Shown here in pieces: positions 23,511 to 32,257 of a DNA stretch of 64,000 nt. Under the pieces are notes generated by a model, which saw only the letters and a program-made list of their open reading frames with translations, was not told the DNA's origin and did not search any database. The stretch lies in the NCBI GenBank assembly GCA_903910555.1, contig CAIVZZ010000019.1:1-64000 (forward strand). The letters are read 5' to 3'. The DNA comes from an uncultured Gemmatimonadota bacterium. GTDB taxonomy: Bacteria; Gemmatimonadota; Gemmatimonadetes; Gemmatimonadales; Gemmatimonadaceae. The position numbers and the translations under genes were made by a program. Each line of letters opens with the position of its first letter. Within the stretch, counting starts at the first letter, position 1.

Positions 23511-26170
23511 ACGACTCGCCCCGTCCCCCTCACCACCCCCTCAACCCGCCGCTCAGAATCGAAGTACGCCCGCGCAAGCTGGAGCATCTGCGCCGCCGAA
23601 ACACTCCGCACGCGCTGCTCATAATCCGTTAGCTCCGAGAGCGACCGTCCGAACAACCACGCGTCCGCGATGTCATTCATCATCGCCCCCGCACTCTCGC
23701 GGCGAATTGCCCACGTTCCGAGCGCATAGGTTTTCGCCTGTGTGAGTTCGCGTTCCGTTACCGGCGATTCGCGCAGCCGCGCAAACTCACGAAGCAGTCC
23801 GCTGCGCGCCGCATCCTCCTTTTCGGGTGACATCGCGATGTACGCGCTGAACGCGCCGGCGCGGCGGCGGACGAGCGGCTGTGCCATGACGGTGTACGCG
23901 AGCGACTGACGGTCGCGCAGCTCGTCGAAGAACCGGCCGCCAAGTCCACTCGCGACGCCCGCGATCATCCCCGCGCTGAATCGCGCATCGTCGTCGCGCG
24001 CCGGACCTTCGAACAACATGGCGAGCGCGCTCTGTGCTTTGTCCCGCCGATCTTCTGCAGTCCGAACGGAATCAGTCCACGCCGGAACCGGCACTTCGCT
24101 TCCCGGCGCATCGCGCAGCGCGCTGAAAAAGCGCGTCGCGAGCGACGCACCTTCGTCCGGATCAACATCACCCACGCAGACCAGCACACCCGGCGCTTCG
24201 ACCGCCACCTTCGCATGCCATCGCCGCAAAGCCGCCGCGTCAATCTTGGCGAGCGATTCCTCTGTGCCGAGCACCGACTGTCCATACGGATGCGCGGCCC
24301 ACGCCGCACGGGTCGCGAGTCGCAGCGGCCAGCGGTACATGTCGTCACGCAGTGCCGCGAGATTCGCGAGGGCGACCGCACGCTCGGACTCGAGCGCCTC
24401 CTCGCCGAACGAGGGACGCTGCACGACGTCGGCAAGCAGCTCCGCCGCATCGTCGAGCCGCCGCCGCGGCACGGAGATCGTCCATTGGAATCCATCGGCG
24501 GCAGCGGCTGTCGAGAGCACGCCGCCGAGAAATTCGGCGTCCTCCGCAATCCGCTGCGCGCTGCGGCGCTCCGTTCCCTTGAGCGATACGCGCGTCATCA
24601 GCGACGTAAGACCGGCGGCGTTGGCCGGTTCATGCACGGCGCCGCCACGCACGAACCAGCCGAGATGTGCAACGGGCCCCGGACGTCGATGCACGAGCAC
24701 CGGCACGCCGCCCGACATTCTGAACACACGAACCTGCGCTTCCTCGCGCTCGAACACCCACGCGCGTGAGCCATGCACCGGGGTCGGCGGACTCGGATGC
24801 GTGAGCGGATCGAGTGGCGCCGGCCGCTCGCCGTCGAGTGCGTCGCGCATCTCGGCGGCATTCGCTGCGAACTGCGGCGCACCCACCGGCCGGTATGCGA
24901 CAAGCCCTGCGCGCTCGGGCGTGAGCCAGCGCGCCGCGACTTCGGTTACGCGTTCTGTGTCGGCGGAAAGGAGCCGGTCGAGATACGCGCCGCCGAGCTG
25001 CCAGTCGCCCGCGACTTCCCAGCTGGCAAGGTGGTTCGCCTGCCCCTCCATGGATTCAAAACGGCGCAGCCATTGCGCTTCGAGCACGCGCCGCGCGCGC
25101 TCGATTTCTGCCGGAGAAATCTCGCCCTCGCGGACGCGGCGCAGCTGATCCCATGTCGCGCGCGCAGCGCTGCGCACACGTTCAGGCCGCGCCGTGGAGT
25201 GCACAACGAATACGCCGACTTCGCCCGGCGTGTAATCGTACGCGACGACCGACGATGCCAGGCGTCGCTCGCGCACCGCACGGTACAAGCGCGACGCGCG
25301 ACCGTTCGCGAGCACCGCCGCGAGCAGGTCGAGCGGCGGCGTGTCCTCGTGCAGCAGTGCGGGCGTACGCCAGCCGAACACGATCTCGGCCTGCTGAATG
25401 TCGCCGGCAAACTCGCGGTAGCGGAATGACGGATCGACATGCGCCGGCTCCGGCGGCCCCGCGATGCGGTCCACGGCGCCGTTCGGAATCGATCCGTAGT
25501 ATCGCTCGGCAAGCGCGATCGCTTCGCTCGTGTCGACGTCGCCGACGATCGAGAGAACGGTGTTCGAAGGCCGGTAGAATTTTCGGTAAAAGCCGCCGAC
25601 CATCTCACTCGTGAACGTGCGCAGCCCGGCCTCGCGGCCGATGCGCCAGCGCCGGATGCGGTGTTTGTCGTGCAGGAGTTCAAAGAGCGTTTCGGTCGCC
25701 AGCGCCGTCGCGCTGTCGGTCTTGCGCTTGGCTTCTTCGATGATGACTTCGAGCTCCCGCGACAGTTCACCGGCATCGATCAGCGAGTTCGCGTACGCGT
25801 CGGCCTGGATCGCCAGGCCGGCGGCGAACCCGTTCGAAGGAAGCACTGTGTAGTAATGCGTGTGATCGTAAATCGTGCCGGCGTTGAGATAGCCGCCGCT
25901 CGCTTTCGTATCGCGAGCAATGTCACCGGGCCCGCGCGTGGGCGTTCCCTTGAAGTACATGTGCTCGAGCACGTGCGCGATCCCGACTTCATCGTCCGTT
26001 TCGTCGAAGTAGCCGGCCTTCACATAGGTCACGATCGCAACGACCGGCGCGCTGGTGTCGCGGCGCACAAGCAGGCGCAGACCGTTCGCGAGCGTCGTCC
26101 GCACGACGGAGTCGGGCGGCAGCACGCTGTCGAGCAGCCCGGCGTAAGGTGCGCGAGCCGGCGGAGTCAT
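23507..26170 (-). CDS. M16 family zinc metallopeptidase (two-domain, insulinase-like)
   Basis: A protein of about 887 residues with two M16 half-barrels. The inverted zinc motif is His66-Val-Leu-Glu69-His70 in GIAHVLEHMYFKGTPTRG, with the distal Glu in REVIIEEAKRK-like LEVIIEEAKRKTD. The second half (from about residue 450) lacks the zinc motif, as usual. The ATG at 26170 overlaps the stop of an ABC permease gene, giving an exporter-plus-peptidase operon. There is no signal peptide in the chosen start, so location is probably cytosolic. The stop codon touches the repeat at 23418-23510. Confidence 0.92.
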   Translation of the reverse strand: MTPPARAPYAGLLDSVLPPDSVVRTTLANGLRLLVRRDTSAPVVAIVTYVKAGYFDETDDEVGIAHVLEHMYFKGTPTRGPGDIARDTKASGGYLNAGTIYDHTHYYTVLPSNGFAAGLAIQADAYANSLIDAGELSRELEVIIEEAKRKTDSATALATETLFELLHDKHRIRRWRIGREAGLRTFTSEMVGGFYRKFYRPSNTVLSIVGDVDTSEAIALAERYYGSIPNGAVDRIAGPPEPAHVDPSFRYREFAGDIQQAEIVFGWRTPALLHEDTPPLDLLAAVLANGRASRLYRAVRERRLASSVVAYDYTPGEVGVFVVHSTARPERVRSAARATWDQLRRVREGEISPAEIERARRVLEAQWLRRFESMEGQANHLASWEVAGDWQLGGAYLDRLLSADTERVTEVAARWLTPERAGLVAYRPVGAPQFAANAAEMRDALDGERPAPLDPLTHPSPPTPVHGSRAWVFEREEAQVRVFRMSGGVPVLVHRRPGPVAHLGWFVRGGAVHEPANAAGLTSLMTRVSLKGTERRSAQRIAEDAEFLGGVLSTAAAADGFQWTISVPRRRLDDAAELLADVVQRPSFGEEALESERAVALANLAALRDDMYRWPLRLATRAAWAAHPYGQSVLGTEESLAKIDAAALRRWHAKVAVEAPGVLVCVGDVDPDEGASLATRFFSALRDAPGSEVPVPAWTDSVRTAEDRRDKAQSALAMLFEGPARDDDARFSAGMIAGVASGLGGRFFDELRDRQSLAYTVMAQPLVRRRAGAFSAYIAMSPEKEDAARSGLLREFARLRESPVTERELTQAKTYALGTWAIRRESAGAMMNDIADAWLFGRSLSELTDYEQRVRSVSAAQMLQLARAYFDSERRVEGVVRGTGRVV

Positions 26171-26937
26171 CGTGCGAGCGGACGCCAACGCAGAAAGATG
26201 AGGCCGAGAATCCAGCCGCCGGCGCCGTACGCGAGGACGTGCCACATGTCGCCGGAGGTGATCGGCTGGGCCGCACCGAGCTCACCGCGCAATTTTTCGA
26301 GACGGAGTCCCGGCGGAAGAATTTTTGCAGTGATAACAAGCCACTGCGGCGGCCCGGAATATCCGATCAGCGTGTTCTGCGCGGAAATCGCGAAAATAAA
26401 CGCGAGCGGCGTGACCGCAGCGTCCATGTTGGTGAGCGCGCCGAATCCGAACCCGAGCCCGCCGATCAGCGCGAACGCGAATACGCCGACGAGCGCGGCG
26501 CGATGCATCGACTCGTGCGGCATCCACGCGCTCCATATGAGCGCGAACACCGCGAGCAGCGCGCAGAGTACGGCGCCGTGGATCACGAACGTGTGCAAAT
26601 AGTACTGCACGACGTTCACCGGTTTTGAAAAGTAGAAGCGGTAATAGCCGGTGGTGCGATCCACCGTCATGATCGCGATCACCGCGAGAAATACCGAGAA
26701 ATAGAGCAGCAGTGCCGACAGGCTGCCGTACGTCGAGTGCAGATCCGCAATGAACTTCGGATTCGACCATTGTTTCGGACCGGCAATCTTGAGCGTGCTG
26801 TGGATCAGCGCCCACGTAATTAATCCGAGCAGCGCCACGGGAATCGAGGCGCGCTGCAGCAGATAGTCGCCGATGGTATATCGCGTCTGCGTGAGAAGCC
26901 GCGAGGGCGACGAGAACAAACTCCCGGGGCCGTTCAT
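26167..26937 (-). CDS. ABC-2 type transporter permease
   Basis: An integral membrane protein of 256 residues with about six hydrophobic segments. It is paralogous to the next upstream permease: both contain a central DRTTGYYRFYFSKPVNVVQY or similar stretch (DRQQGYFRFLFSKPINILAY in the other) and end with a short C-terminal helix followed by LRWRPL or LRRLPL. It overlaps the M16 gene and the second permease gene by four bases each. It forms the membrane half of an ABC exporter with the ATPase at 27680-28582. Confidence 0.85.
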   Translation of the reverse strand: MNGPGSLFSSPSRLLTQTRYTIGDYLLQRASIPVALLGLITWALIHSTLKIAGPKQWSNPKFIADLHSTYGSLSALLLYFSVFLAVIAIMTVDRTTGYYRFYFSKPVNVVQYYLHTFVIHGAVLCALLAVFALIWSAWMPHESMHRAALVGVFAFALIGGLGFGFGALTNMDAAVTPLAFIFAISAQNTLIGYSGPPQWLVITAKILPPGLRLEKLRGELGAAQPITSGDMWHVLAYGAGGWILGLIFLRWRPLAR

Positions 26938-27683
26938 CGCGACAGCGGCAGCCGCCGCAGCAACAGGAGTCCTATCACTGCCGCTCCGCCGCCATAGCCA
27001 AGCACATGCCAGAGCTGGGCGCTGTCGAGCGGCTGCGCGGCGTAGAGGTGGTCACGCAGCGTGTCCAGCTTGAGCACCGGCGGAAGCCCGCGCCCGACGG
27101 TCATGAGCCATTCGGGAAGTCCGCCGTGCGCCGGTGCGAGCGTCAGTTGCTGGAGAACCAAGGCCGCGATGTAGGTGACGATAAGCGTGGCCGCATCGAA
27201 TCGCGTGACTGCGCCGAACAACAATCCGAGCCCGCCGATCAGCACGAACGTCAGCACTGCGGCTTCCATCGCGCGGTGCACCGAGAAATGGATCGTGTAC
27301 GCGCTATAACCCCACACGATGAGACCGAACACCGCAACATAGATGATCGCGTGCAGAACGTATGTCTGCAGGTAATACGCGAGAATGTTGATCGGCTTCG
27401 AAAAGAGAAAGCGGAAATATCCCTGTTGGCGGTCCGCGGAAATCACGCCGACGGCGGCAACAAACGCGCCGAGCGGCAAAAAGAGCGTGATCGACTGCGA
27501 AAACATTTGACGAGCGAGATTGATCCCCTGTGGCGACTGCATCCAGCCGGGGGGAGTGTTCTTCGTCATCACGTACGTCGGCAGTCCCGCGGCGAATACG
27601 AGCAGGATGAGCGGCAGCGCGAGCCGGTGCGTCACGAACTCCGGAGCCTGATAGCGCGCATAGCGCAGGAGCCGCGTGTTCAT
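26934..27683 (-). CDS. ABC-2 type transporter permease
   Basis: An integral membrane protein of 249 residues, about six helices, related to its neighbour at 26167-26937 (shared YFRFLFSKPINI and a similar C-terminus). Duplication within the operon would give a heterodimeric membrane channel. Both junctions are 4-base overlaps, so stoichiometric translation is likely. Cargo is unknown; the coupled M16 peptidase hints at peptides but does not prove it. Confidence 0.85.
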   Translation of the reverse strand: MNTRLLRYARYQAPEFVTHRLALPLILLVFAAGLPTYVMTKNTPPGWMQSPQGINLARQMFSQSITLFLPLGAFVAAVGVISADRQQGYFRFLFSKPINILAYYLQTYVLHAIIYVAVFGLIVWGYSAYTIHFSVHRAMEAAVLTFVLIGGLGLLFGAVTRFDAATLIVTYIAALVLQQLTLAPAHGGLPEWLMTVGRGLPPVLKLDTLRDHLYAAQPLDSAQLWHVLGYGGGAAVIGLLLLRRLPLSR

Positions 27684-28582
27684 TGCGCCGTCCCGCCGAC
27701 GGACGCGTGAAATGCCTGCTCGAGCGCGCTTTCACGCGGGATGACGGCGGAGATCAGTGCGCCGGTGCCGATCGCGGCGGCGAGCCCCGCGTTGAGCGTC
27801 GGCACGTCGATCGGCGGCAGATCGAGATCGCCGTTCGACCCGAGGACCGCACCCGGGAACTGCGCCGTGAGCGCATCACCTCCGGCCACAACGCGAACGC
27901 GATATGCCATGAGCGTACTCACCGACGCGCCGCTCACTGTCACGACGCGCTGAATCTTGCCGCGATCAATAATCGCAACGCGATCGGTCAGTCGTTCGAG
28001 CTCGTCCAGATTGTGCGACGCGATAATAATCGCGCGATCCGAACCCTTGAGCGACGCAACGATCTCGCGGAACTTCTGCGTCCACACAGGATCGAGGCCG
28101 TGTGTTGGCTCGTCGAAAATCACGACGCGCGTCGGCATCAGCAGCGCCTGCGCGAGACCAACGCGCTGGAAATTTCCCTTCGAGAGTGTCTTCAGCCGCT
28201 TCTTGCGATGCTCGCCGATTGCAAGCATCTCGATCACACGGTCGACTTCAACACCGAGCTTGTCCGATGGCACGCCCGCCAGCACCGCGAGGCGGCGGAG
28301 CGCGCCCTCTGCGGTCCAGTGCGTGGGAAGCGCCATCAGCTCCGGTACGTACGACACGCCGAACTTTTCGACGTATGCCCGCGGTTCCATCCCGTCGATC
28401 GACAGCGTCCCGCTCGTCGGCTTGAGAAATCCGAGCAGGAGCGAAATGATCGTGCTCTTCCCTGCTCCGTTCGGGCCCGCAATCCCGAGCACCTCCCCGG
28501 GAGCGACGTCGAGCGTGACGTCCTCAACCGCGCGCACCTCGCGACCAAACAGCGAACGGTACGTCTTGGACACACCACGCAA
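27680..28582 (-). CDS. ABC transporter ATP-binding protein
   Basis: An ATPase of 300 residues. Walker A is GPNGAGKSTIISLLLGFL, the signature region is LSKGNFQRVGLAQALL (Gly-Asn-Phe in place of the common Gly-Gly-Gln), Walker B is VVIFDEPTHGLDP and the switch His lies in ASHNLDEL. The C-terminal part (about residues 215-300) is an extra domain, typical of ABC-2 exporters. The start is a TTG at 28582; no better start with a ribosome site is seen. It heads the permease-permease-M16 operon. Confidence 0.93.
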   Translation of the reverse strand: MRGVSKTYRSLFGREVRAVEDVTLDVAPGEVLGIAGPNGAGKSTIISLLLGFLKPTSGTLSIDGMEPRAYVEKFGVSYVPELMALPTHWTAEGALRRLAVLAGVPSDKLGVEVDRVIEMLAIGEHRKKRLKTLSKGNFQRVGLAQALLMPTRVVIFDEPTHGLDPVWTQKFREIVASLKGSDRAIIIASHNLDELERLTDRVAIIDRGKIQRVVTVSGASVSTLMAYRVRVVAGGDALTAQFPGAVLGSNGDLDLPPIDVPTLNAGLAAAIGTGALISAVIPRESALEQAFHASVGGTAQ

Positions 28583-28648
28583 TGCGATCAGGGCCCGGTC
28601 CTCGGGTCGAAGGGAAAAAATCAGTTCAATATGTGAGTGAAGCGCGGT

Positions 28649-29758
28649 TCAGATCGTAATGCGGAGCAATCCGGCATCGGCACTGCCGCGGATGAAGCTC
28701 TCGGCGTCGGCGGTAGAAATTAGAATCCCGGTGAGCGACAAACCCCTGCGGGCCTCGCTCTGCATAAAGTCCTGTACGGACTTTGCAGGTTGCGCGCTGG
28801 CATCGCGCATCCGCTCGACAATGTCGTCCCAGCTTCCCTCGTACGTCCTTCCGTCGCGGCCAATCACTTGATGGCTCGCCTCGGTCTGCTTCTGTTCCGT
28901 CAGGTCGGCGAGCAACGCACCGAAAAGTTCGAGCTGTCCCTTGGCTTCCTGCTCGGCGTCGCCGTTGACCGCCTGCTCGATTTCGCCGAGCATTTCGTCA
29001 ATCGAATCGGGCTCGCCCGCGAGCTCATTGAGGCGTTCGTCCCATGGGCGAAGCGCGGGATCGTCATCCGCGAGCCGGTACGTGCTCTTCTTGAGCTCGA
29101 TGAGCCGCCAGATCCCGAGCTCGTCCCAATGGTCGTCGGGGCTGGTGCGATCGAGATGATACAGCGCCGCTTCGTATTCGCCGCGATCGTACAGCACGTT
29201 GCCGAGATAAATGCGCGCTTCCACGTACTCCGGATCGAGCTGAAGCGCGCGCCGCAGCGTTGCGATGGCCGCATCGTCGTGGCCGAGCCGGTGCTCGGTG
29301 TAACCGACCATGGCGACCGCTTCGGCGTTGTCCGGCACCTGCTGGATCGCGGTATCGAAATACTCTTTCGCTTCTTCCATGAGGCCGTCGCGGAACAGCG
29401 CGCGTCCGACCTGCAGCATGAGCTCGATGTCGTCCTGATAGCCGAGCTCGAGAATCCGGTGGAAGGACTTCAGCGCTCCGGACGTCTGACCGAATTTGAG
29501 AAGCGTCTCACCGAGCCCCGCGAGCGCGTCTTCGTGGTCGGGATCGAGGACGAGCGCCTCCTCGAAGCTGCGGCGCGCCCACGCGAACTCGTCGCGGGCC
29601 ACGCGTGCATAACCGACTCCGACGTGCAGCTCCGTCGCGTTGGGATACAGTCCGAGCCCTTCACGCAGCGTGTCGAGGGCGTCGTCGTAGTTGCCCTCGT
29701 TATAGAGCTGATGCGCGCGCTCGTCGTACTCCTCGGAACTCAGAAACGGAGAGGGCAT
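28649..29758 (-). CDS. tetratricopeptide repeat protein
   Basis: A soluble protein of 369 residues. The first 220 residues contain about six TPR units, for example AHQLYNEGNYDDALDTLREG, ARRSFEEALVLDPDHEDALA and AIATLRRALQLDPEYVEARI. An acidic linker follows, and the C-terminal 80 residues (GRDGRTYEGSWDDIVERMRD) are a separate small domain. I chose the ATG at 29758, with GGAGG about 11 bases upstream; a TTG at 29776 would add six residues. TPR proteins act as scaffolds; the partner is unknown. It lies 66 bases upstream of the ABC operon on the same strand. Confidence 0.88.
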   Translation of the reverse strand: MPSPFLSSEEYDERAHQLYNEGNYDDALDTLREGLGLYPNATELHVGVGYARVARDEFAWARRSFEEALVLDPDHEDALAGLGETLLKFGQTSGALKSFHRILELGYQDDIELMLQVGRALFRDGLMEEAKEYFDTAIQQVPDNAEAVAMVGYTEHRLGHDDAAIATLRRALQLDPEYVEARIYLGNVLYDRGEYEAALYHLDRTSPDDHWDELGIWRLIELKKSTYRLADDDPALRPWDERLNELAGEPDSIDEMLGEIEQAVNGDAEQEAKGQLELFGALLADLTEQKQTEASHQVIGRDGRTYEGSWDDIVERMRDASAQPAKSVQDFMQSEARRGLSLTGILISTADAESFIRGSADAGLLRITI

Positions 29759-29811
29759 CGCTCGGGTGACCTCCAACGCTGGGGACGTTTCCGGAACTTA
29801 CAGAAACATTA

Positions 29812-30738
29812 TCAGCGGGAATCGGTCAACGCCACGGCAATTTCGGCCGCGAGGGCGGCGTTCGCTTCAAGGAGGGCGATATTCGTGTCGAGCGAGCGGC
29901 CACCGGTGGCGCGTTCGACCGCCGCGAGCAGGAATGGGGTCAGCTTTGCACCCGAGATTCCGGCTGCCGAGGCCTCGGCGACAGCGCTCCTGACGGCGTC
30001 GTCCACGAGCCAGCCGTCGAGAGCGGCCGCGGCCGGCGGGGGCTGCACGACCAGCACCGCACCAGGCCTGCCAAGCGCGCGCGCCGCACGGAAAGTCGCG
30101 GCGATTTCCGCCGGCGACTCGGCCACGGCTCCAATGGGAATCCCAGTCCGTTCTGTGAAAAAGCCCGGGAACTCATCCGTGCGATACCCGATGACGGTCA
30201 CGCCGAGGGTTTCGAGGCGCTCGACCGTCGCGGGAAGGTCGAGAATCGATTTGGCGCCGGCACATACCGTGACGACACTCGACCGCGAGAGCTCGAGCAA
30301 ATCAGCCGACTCATCAAGCGGCGCATTCCCGGCCAAGCGGTGGACCCCGCCGATTCCGCCTGTTGAAAAGACGGGAAGTCCCGCCTGCGTACAGATGCAG
30401 AGCGCCGCGGCCACGGTCGTCGCGCCGTCGGTCCCGTGCGCGATGGCCCACGGAAGATCGCGCGCGGAAACCTTTGGGATTCCGGACCGCGCGAGAAATC
30501 GCTCCAGATCGGGGTCATCGAGGCCGACGGCCGGCACACCTCGAACAACCGCCGTGACTGCGGGGAGTGCACTGCCCGCGCGAATCGCGGCGCACATGCG
30601 CCGGTCCGCTTCACGGTTCGATGGTTCGGGCAGTCCCTGCGCGAGGACCGAGCTTTCGAGCGCCACCACCGCGCGCCCGTCACGCAGGGCCGCGGCGACT
30701 TCCGGGTGGAGCTGGACCCTGTCCAACCGGTTTACCAA
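29812..30738 (-). CDS. psuG: pseudouridine-5'-phosphate glycosidase
   Basis: Cleaves the C-C glycosidic bond of pseudouridine 5'-phosphate to uracil and ribose 5-phosphate, in the cytosol. The protein is about 308 residues, normal for PsuG. Family blocks are ALESSVLAQGLPEPSN, the AHGTDGATTVAAAL segment, VFSTGGIGGVHRLAG, VTVCAGAKSILDLPATVE with the catalytic Lys, and LDTNIALLEANAALAAEIA. No psuK kinase gene is adjacent. The start is uncertain: the frame opens with a TTG at 30738, five bases after the stop of the small upstream gene, so it may be translated by coupling. Confidence 0.92.
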   Translation of the reverse strand: MVNRLDRVQLHPEVAAALRDGRAVVALESSVLAQGLPEPSNREADRRMCAAIRAGSALPAVTAVVRGVPAVGLDDPDLERFLARSGIPKVSARDLPWAIAHGTDGATTVAAALCICTQAGLPVFSTGGIGGVHRLAGNAPLDESADLLELSRSSVVTVCAGAKSILDLPATVERLETLGVTVIGYRTDEFPGFFTERTGIPIGAVAESPAEIAATFRAARALGRPGAVLVVQPPPAAAALDGWLVDDAVRSAVAEASAAGISGAKLTPFLLAAVERATGGRSLDTNIALLEANAALAAEIAVALTDSR

Positions 30739-30742
30739 CCAG

Positions 30743-30970
30743 TTAGGCGTTGTCGAACTCTTCCGCTTTCTTCGTCATGACCAGCTCACGCTCACGCGCG
30801 TCCGGGTCAAATACGGCAAGCACACGGACGGTCTCGCCGGCGAAAATATCGAACGTCTTGCCGACGCCGCGCTTCACAACGATCTCATGACCGTCTTCAA
30901 AGCGGAGCACCACGTTCGGGTACTCGGTGTTGACGTATTGCTTGCGAAGTTTCTGCGGAGAAGTCGGCAT
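30743..30970 (-). CDS. small conserved hypothetical protein
   Basis: A protein of 75 residues, beginning MPTSPQKLRKQYVNTEYPNV, with an alternating pattern (RFEDGHEIVVKRGVGKTFDI) that suggests a small beta barrel. It has no signal peptide or Cys. It lies directly upstream of psuG and probably shares its mRNA. I do not recognise the family. Confidence 0.72.
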   Translation of the reverse strand: MPTSPQKLRKQYVNTEYPNVVLRFEDGHEIVVKRGVGKTFDIFAGETVRVLAVFDPDARERELVMTKKAEEFDNA

Positions 30971-31063
30971 CGGATGGTTGTGGGGGACGAGGCGAAAGTA
31001 GCGCGCGAAACATTCGGGTGCAACCGCAGACAGTGCTTTTGGCTCTGTTTTTGCTCTATTTGG

Positions 31064-32257
31064 TTACGTGACGGTCGGCCGCGACCCTTCAAACTGCTTC
31101 CAGGCACCGGATTCGAGGATCGCAGCCGTCTCGGCCACCGCGCGCTCGACTTCGGCATCTGTAGTATAGAAGTGCGGTGCCACACGGATCCCCGCGCCGG
31201 GACGATAGTCGATGATCACGTCACGCGCGAGCAACGCCTGAGCGACCTCCGCGCCGTGCGGGACATCGAACGCGACCGTGCCGCCGCGCCGCGCCGGATC
31301 GCGCGGCGCGCTCACCGTGTACCCGTGCGCGTCTGCGAGCTCGACGAGCCGCGCGGTTTGCCTCATCGATTTTGCGCGGACCGCCTCGATCCCTGCCCGC
31401 AACACGATGCGCGGGCCTTCAGCGTTCGCGTAGAGCGCAGGGATCACAGGGGTACCGCCGAGCCAGCGTGCCGCTCCCGACGCGTATTCCATGTCACCAT
31501 CGAACGCGAACGGATGGGCGTGTGCCTGCCAGCCGGTTAGTGCGGGTGCGTAGCGGGCCGACGCGGTTGGTGACGCGTACAAGAAACATCCGCCCGGACC
31601 GCCGCAGAGCCATTTGAGCACGCCGCCCGTCAGAAAGTCAGCATCGAGCGCCCGGACGTCGACCGGGACCACGCCAACCGAGTGGTATGCATCGAGCGAC
31701 ACGACGGCGCCCATGCGATGCGCGTGCGCAATGATCCGCGCGACATCCACGATGTACGCAGACTTGAAGAGCACATGTGAAATCGCAACGAGCGCGGTGC
31801 GTTCGTCGATCGCGGCGCAGAGCCGCTCTTCATCGATCGATACTCCGTCGTCGCTCGGCACGGTAACGATTCGCGCGCCCAGCTTTGGGGCGAGCTCTTC
31901 ATATAGGTAGCGGACGCTTGGAAAATCGAGCGCGCTCATGACAATCGTATTGCGCTCCGGCGTGAAGTTGAGCGACGACAAAATCACCGCCTGCGCAAAG
32001 GTGACCGTCGGCGCCATCGCAACGGTGCCCTTGGCGGCGCCGATCAGCGGCGCGATTTCGTCGCCGAGCGCGAGCGGCAGCTCCCACCATCCCTTGGCCC
32101 ACGCACGCACACCGAGCGTCGCCCACTGATCGGCGTACTCGGCGAGCCTCGCCGGAACCGATCTCGGCATCGCGCCGAGCGAGTTGGATACGAGATATGT
32201 GGTCCGTTCTAGAATCGGAAACTCGCTGCGGAACGCGAGCAGTGGATCGGGGCTCAT
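31064..32257 (-). CDS. PLP-dependent aminotransferase class V-fold enzyme, kynureninase-like
   Basis: A PLP enzyme of 397 residues. It has a kynureninase-like layout: YLVSNSLGAMPRSVPARLAE at the N-terminus, the PLP Asp in SLDAYHSVGVVPVDV, and the Schiff-base lysine in TGGVLKWLCGGPGG, then GWQAHAHPFAFD. No other kynurenine pathway gene is near, so the activity is unproven; a desulfurase or other C-C lyase is possible. Its ATG overlaps the stop of the upstream permease by four bases, implying an amino-acid uptake and breakdown unit. Confidence 0.85.
   Translation of the reverse strand: MSPDPLLAFRSEFPILERTTYLVSNSLGAMPRSVPARLAEYADQWATLGVRAWAKGWWELPLALGDEIAPLIGAAKGTVAMAPTVTFAQAVILSSLNFTPERNTIVMSALDFPSVRYLYEELAPKLGARIVTVPSDDGVSIDEERLCAAIDERTALVAISHVLFKSAYIVDVARIIAHAHRMGAVVSLDAYHSVGVVPVDVRALDADFLTGGVLKWLCGGPGGCFLYASPTASARYAPALTGWQAHAHPFAFDGDMEYASGAARWLGGTPVIPALYANAEGPRIVLRAGIEAVRAKSMRQTARLVELADAHGYTVSAPRDPARRGGTVAFDVPHGAEVAQALLARDVIIDYRPGAGIRVAPHFYTTDAEVERAVAETAAILESGAWKQFEGSRPTVT

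Noticed and set aside
24018-25148. A 376-codon open frame on the plus strand
   Set aside because: It is antisense to the M16 peptidase and is Ser/Arg/Ala-rich without domains.
28790-31540. A 916-codon open frame on the plus strand
   Set aside because: It is antisense to the TPR, psuG and small genes, has a composition of a mirrored GC-rich frame and no recognisable domain.
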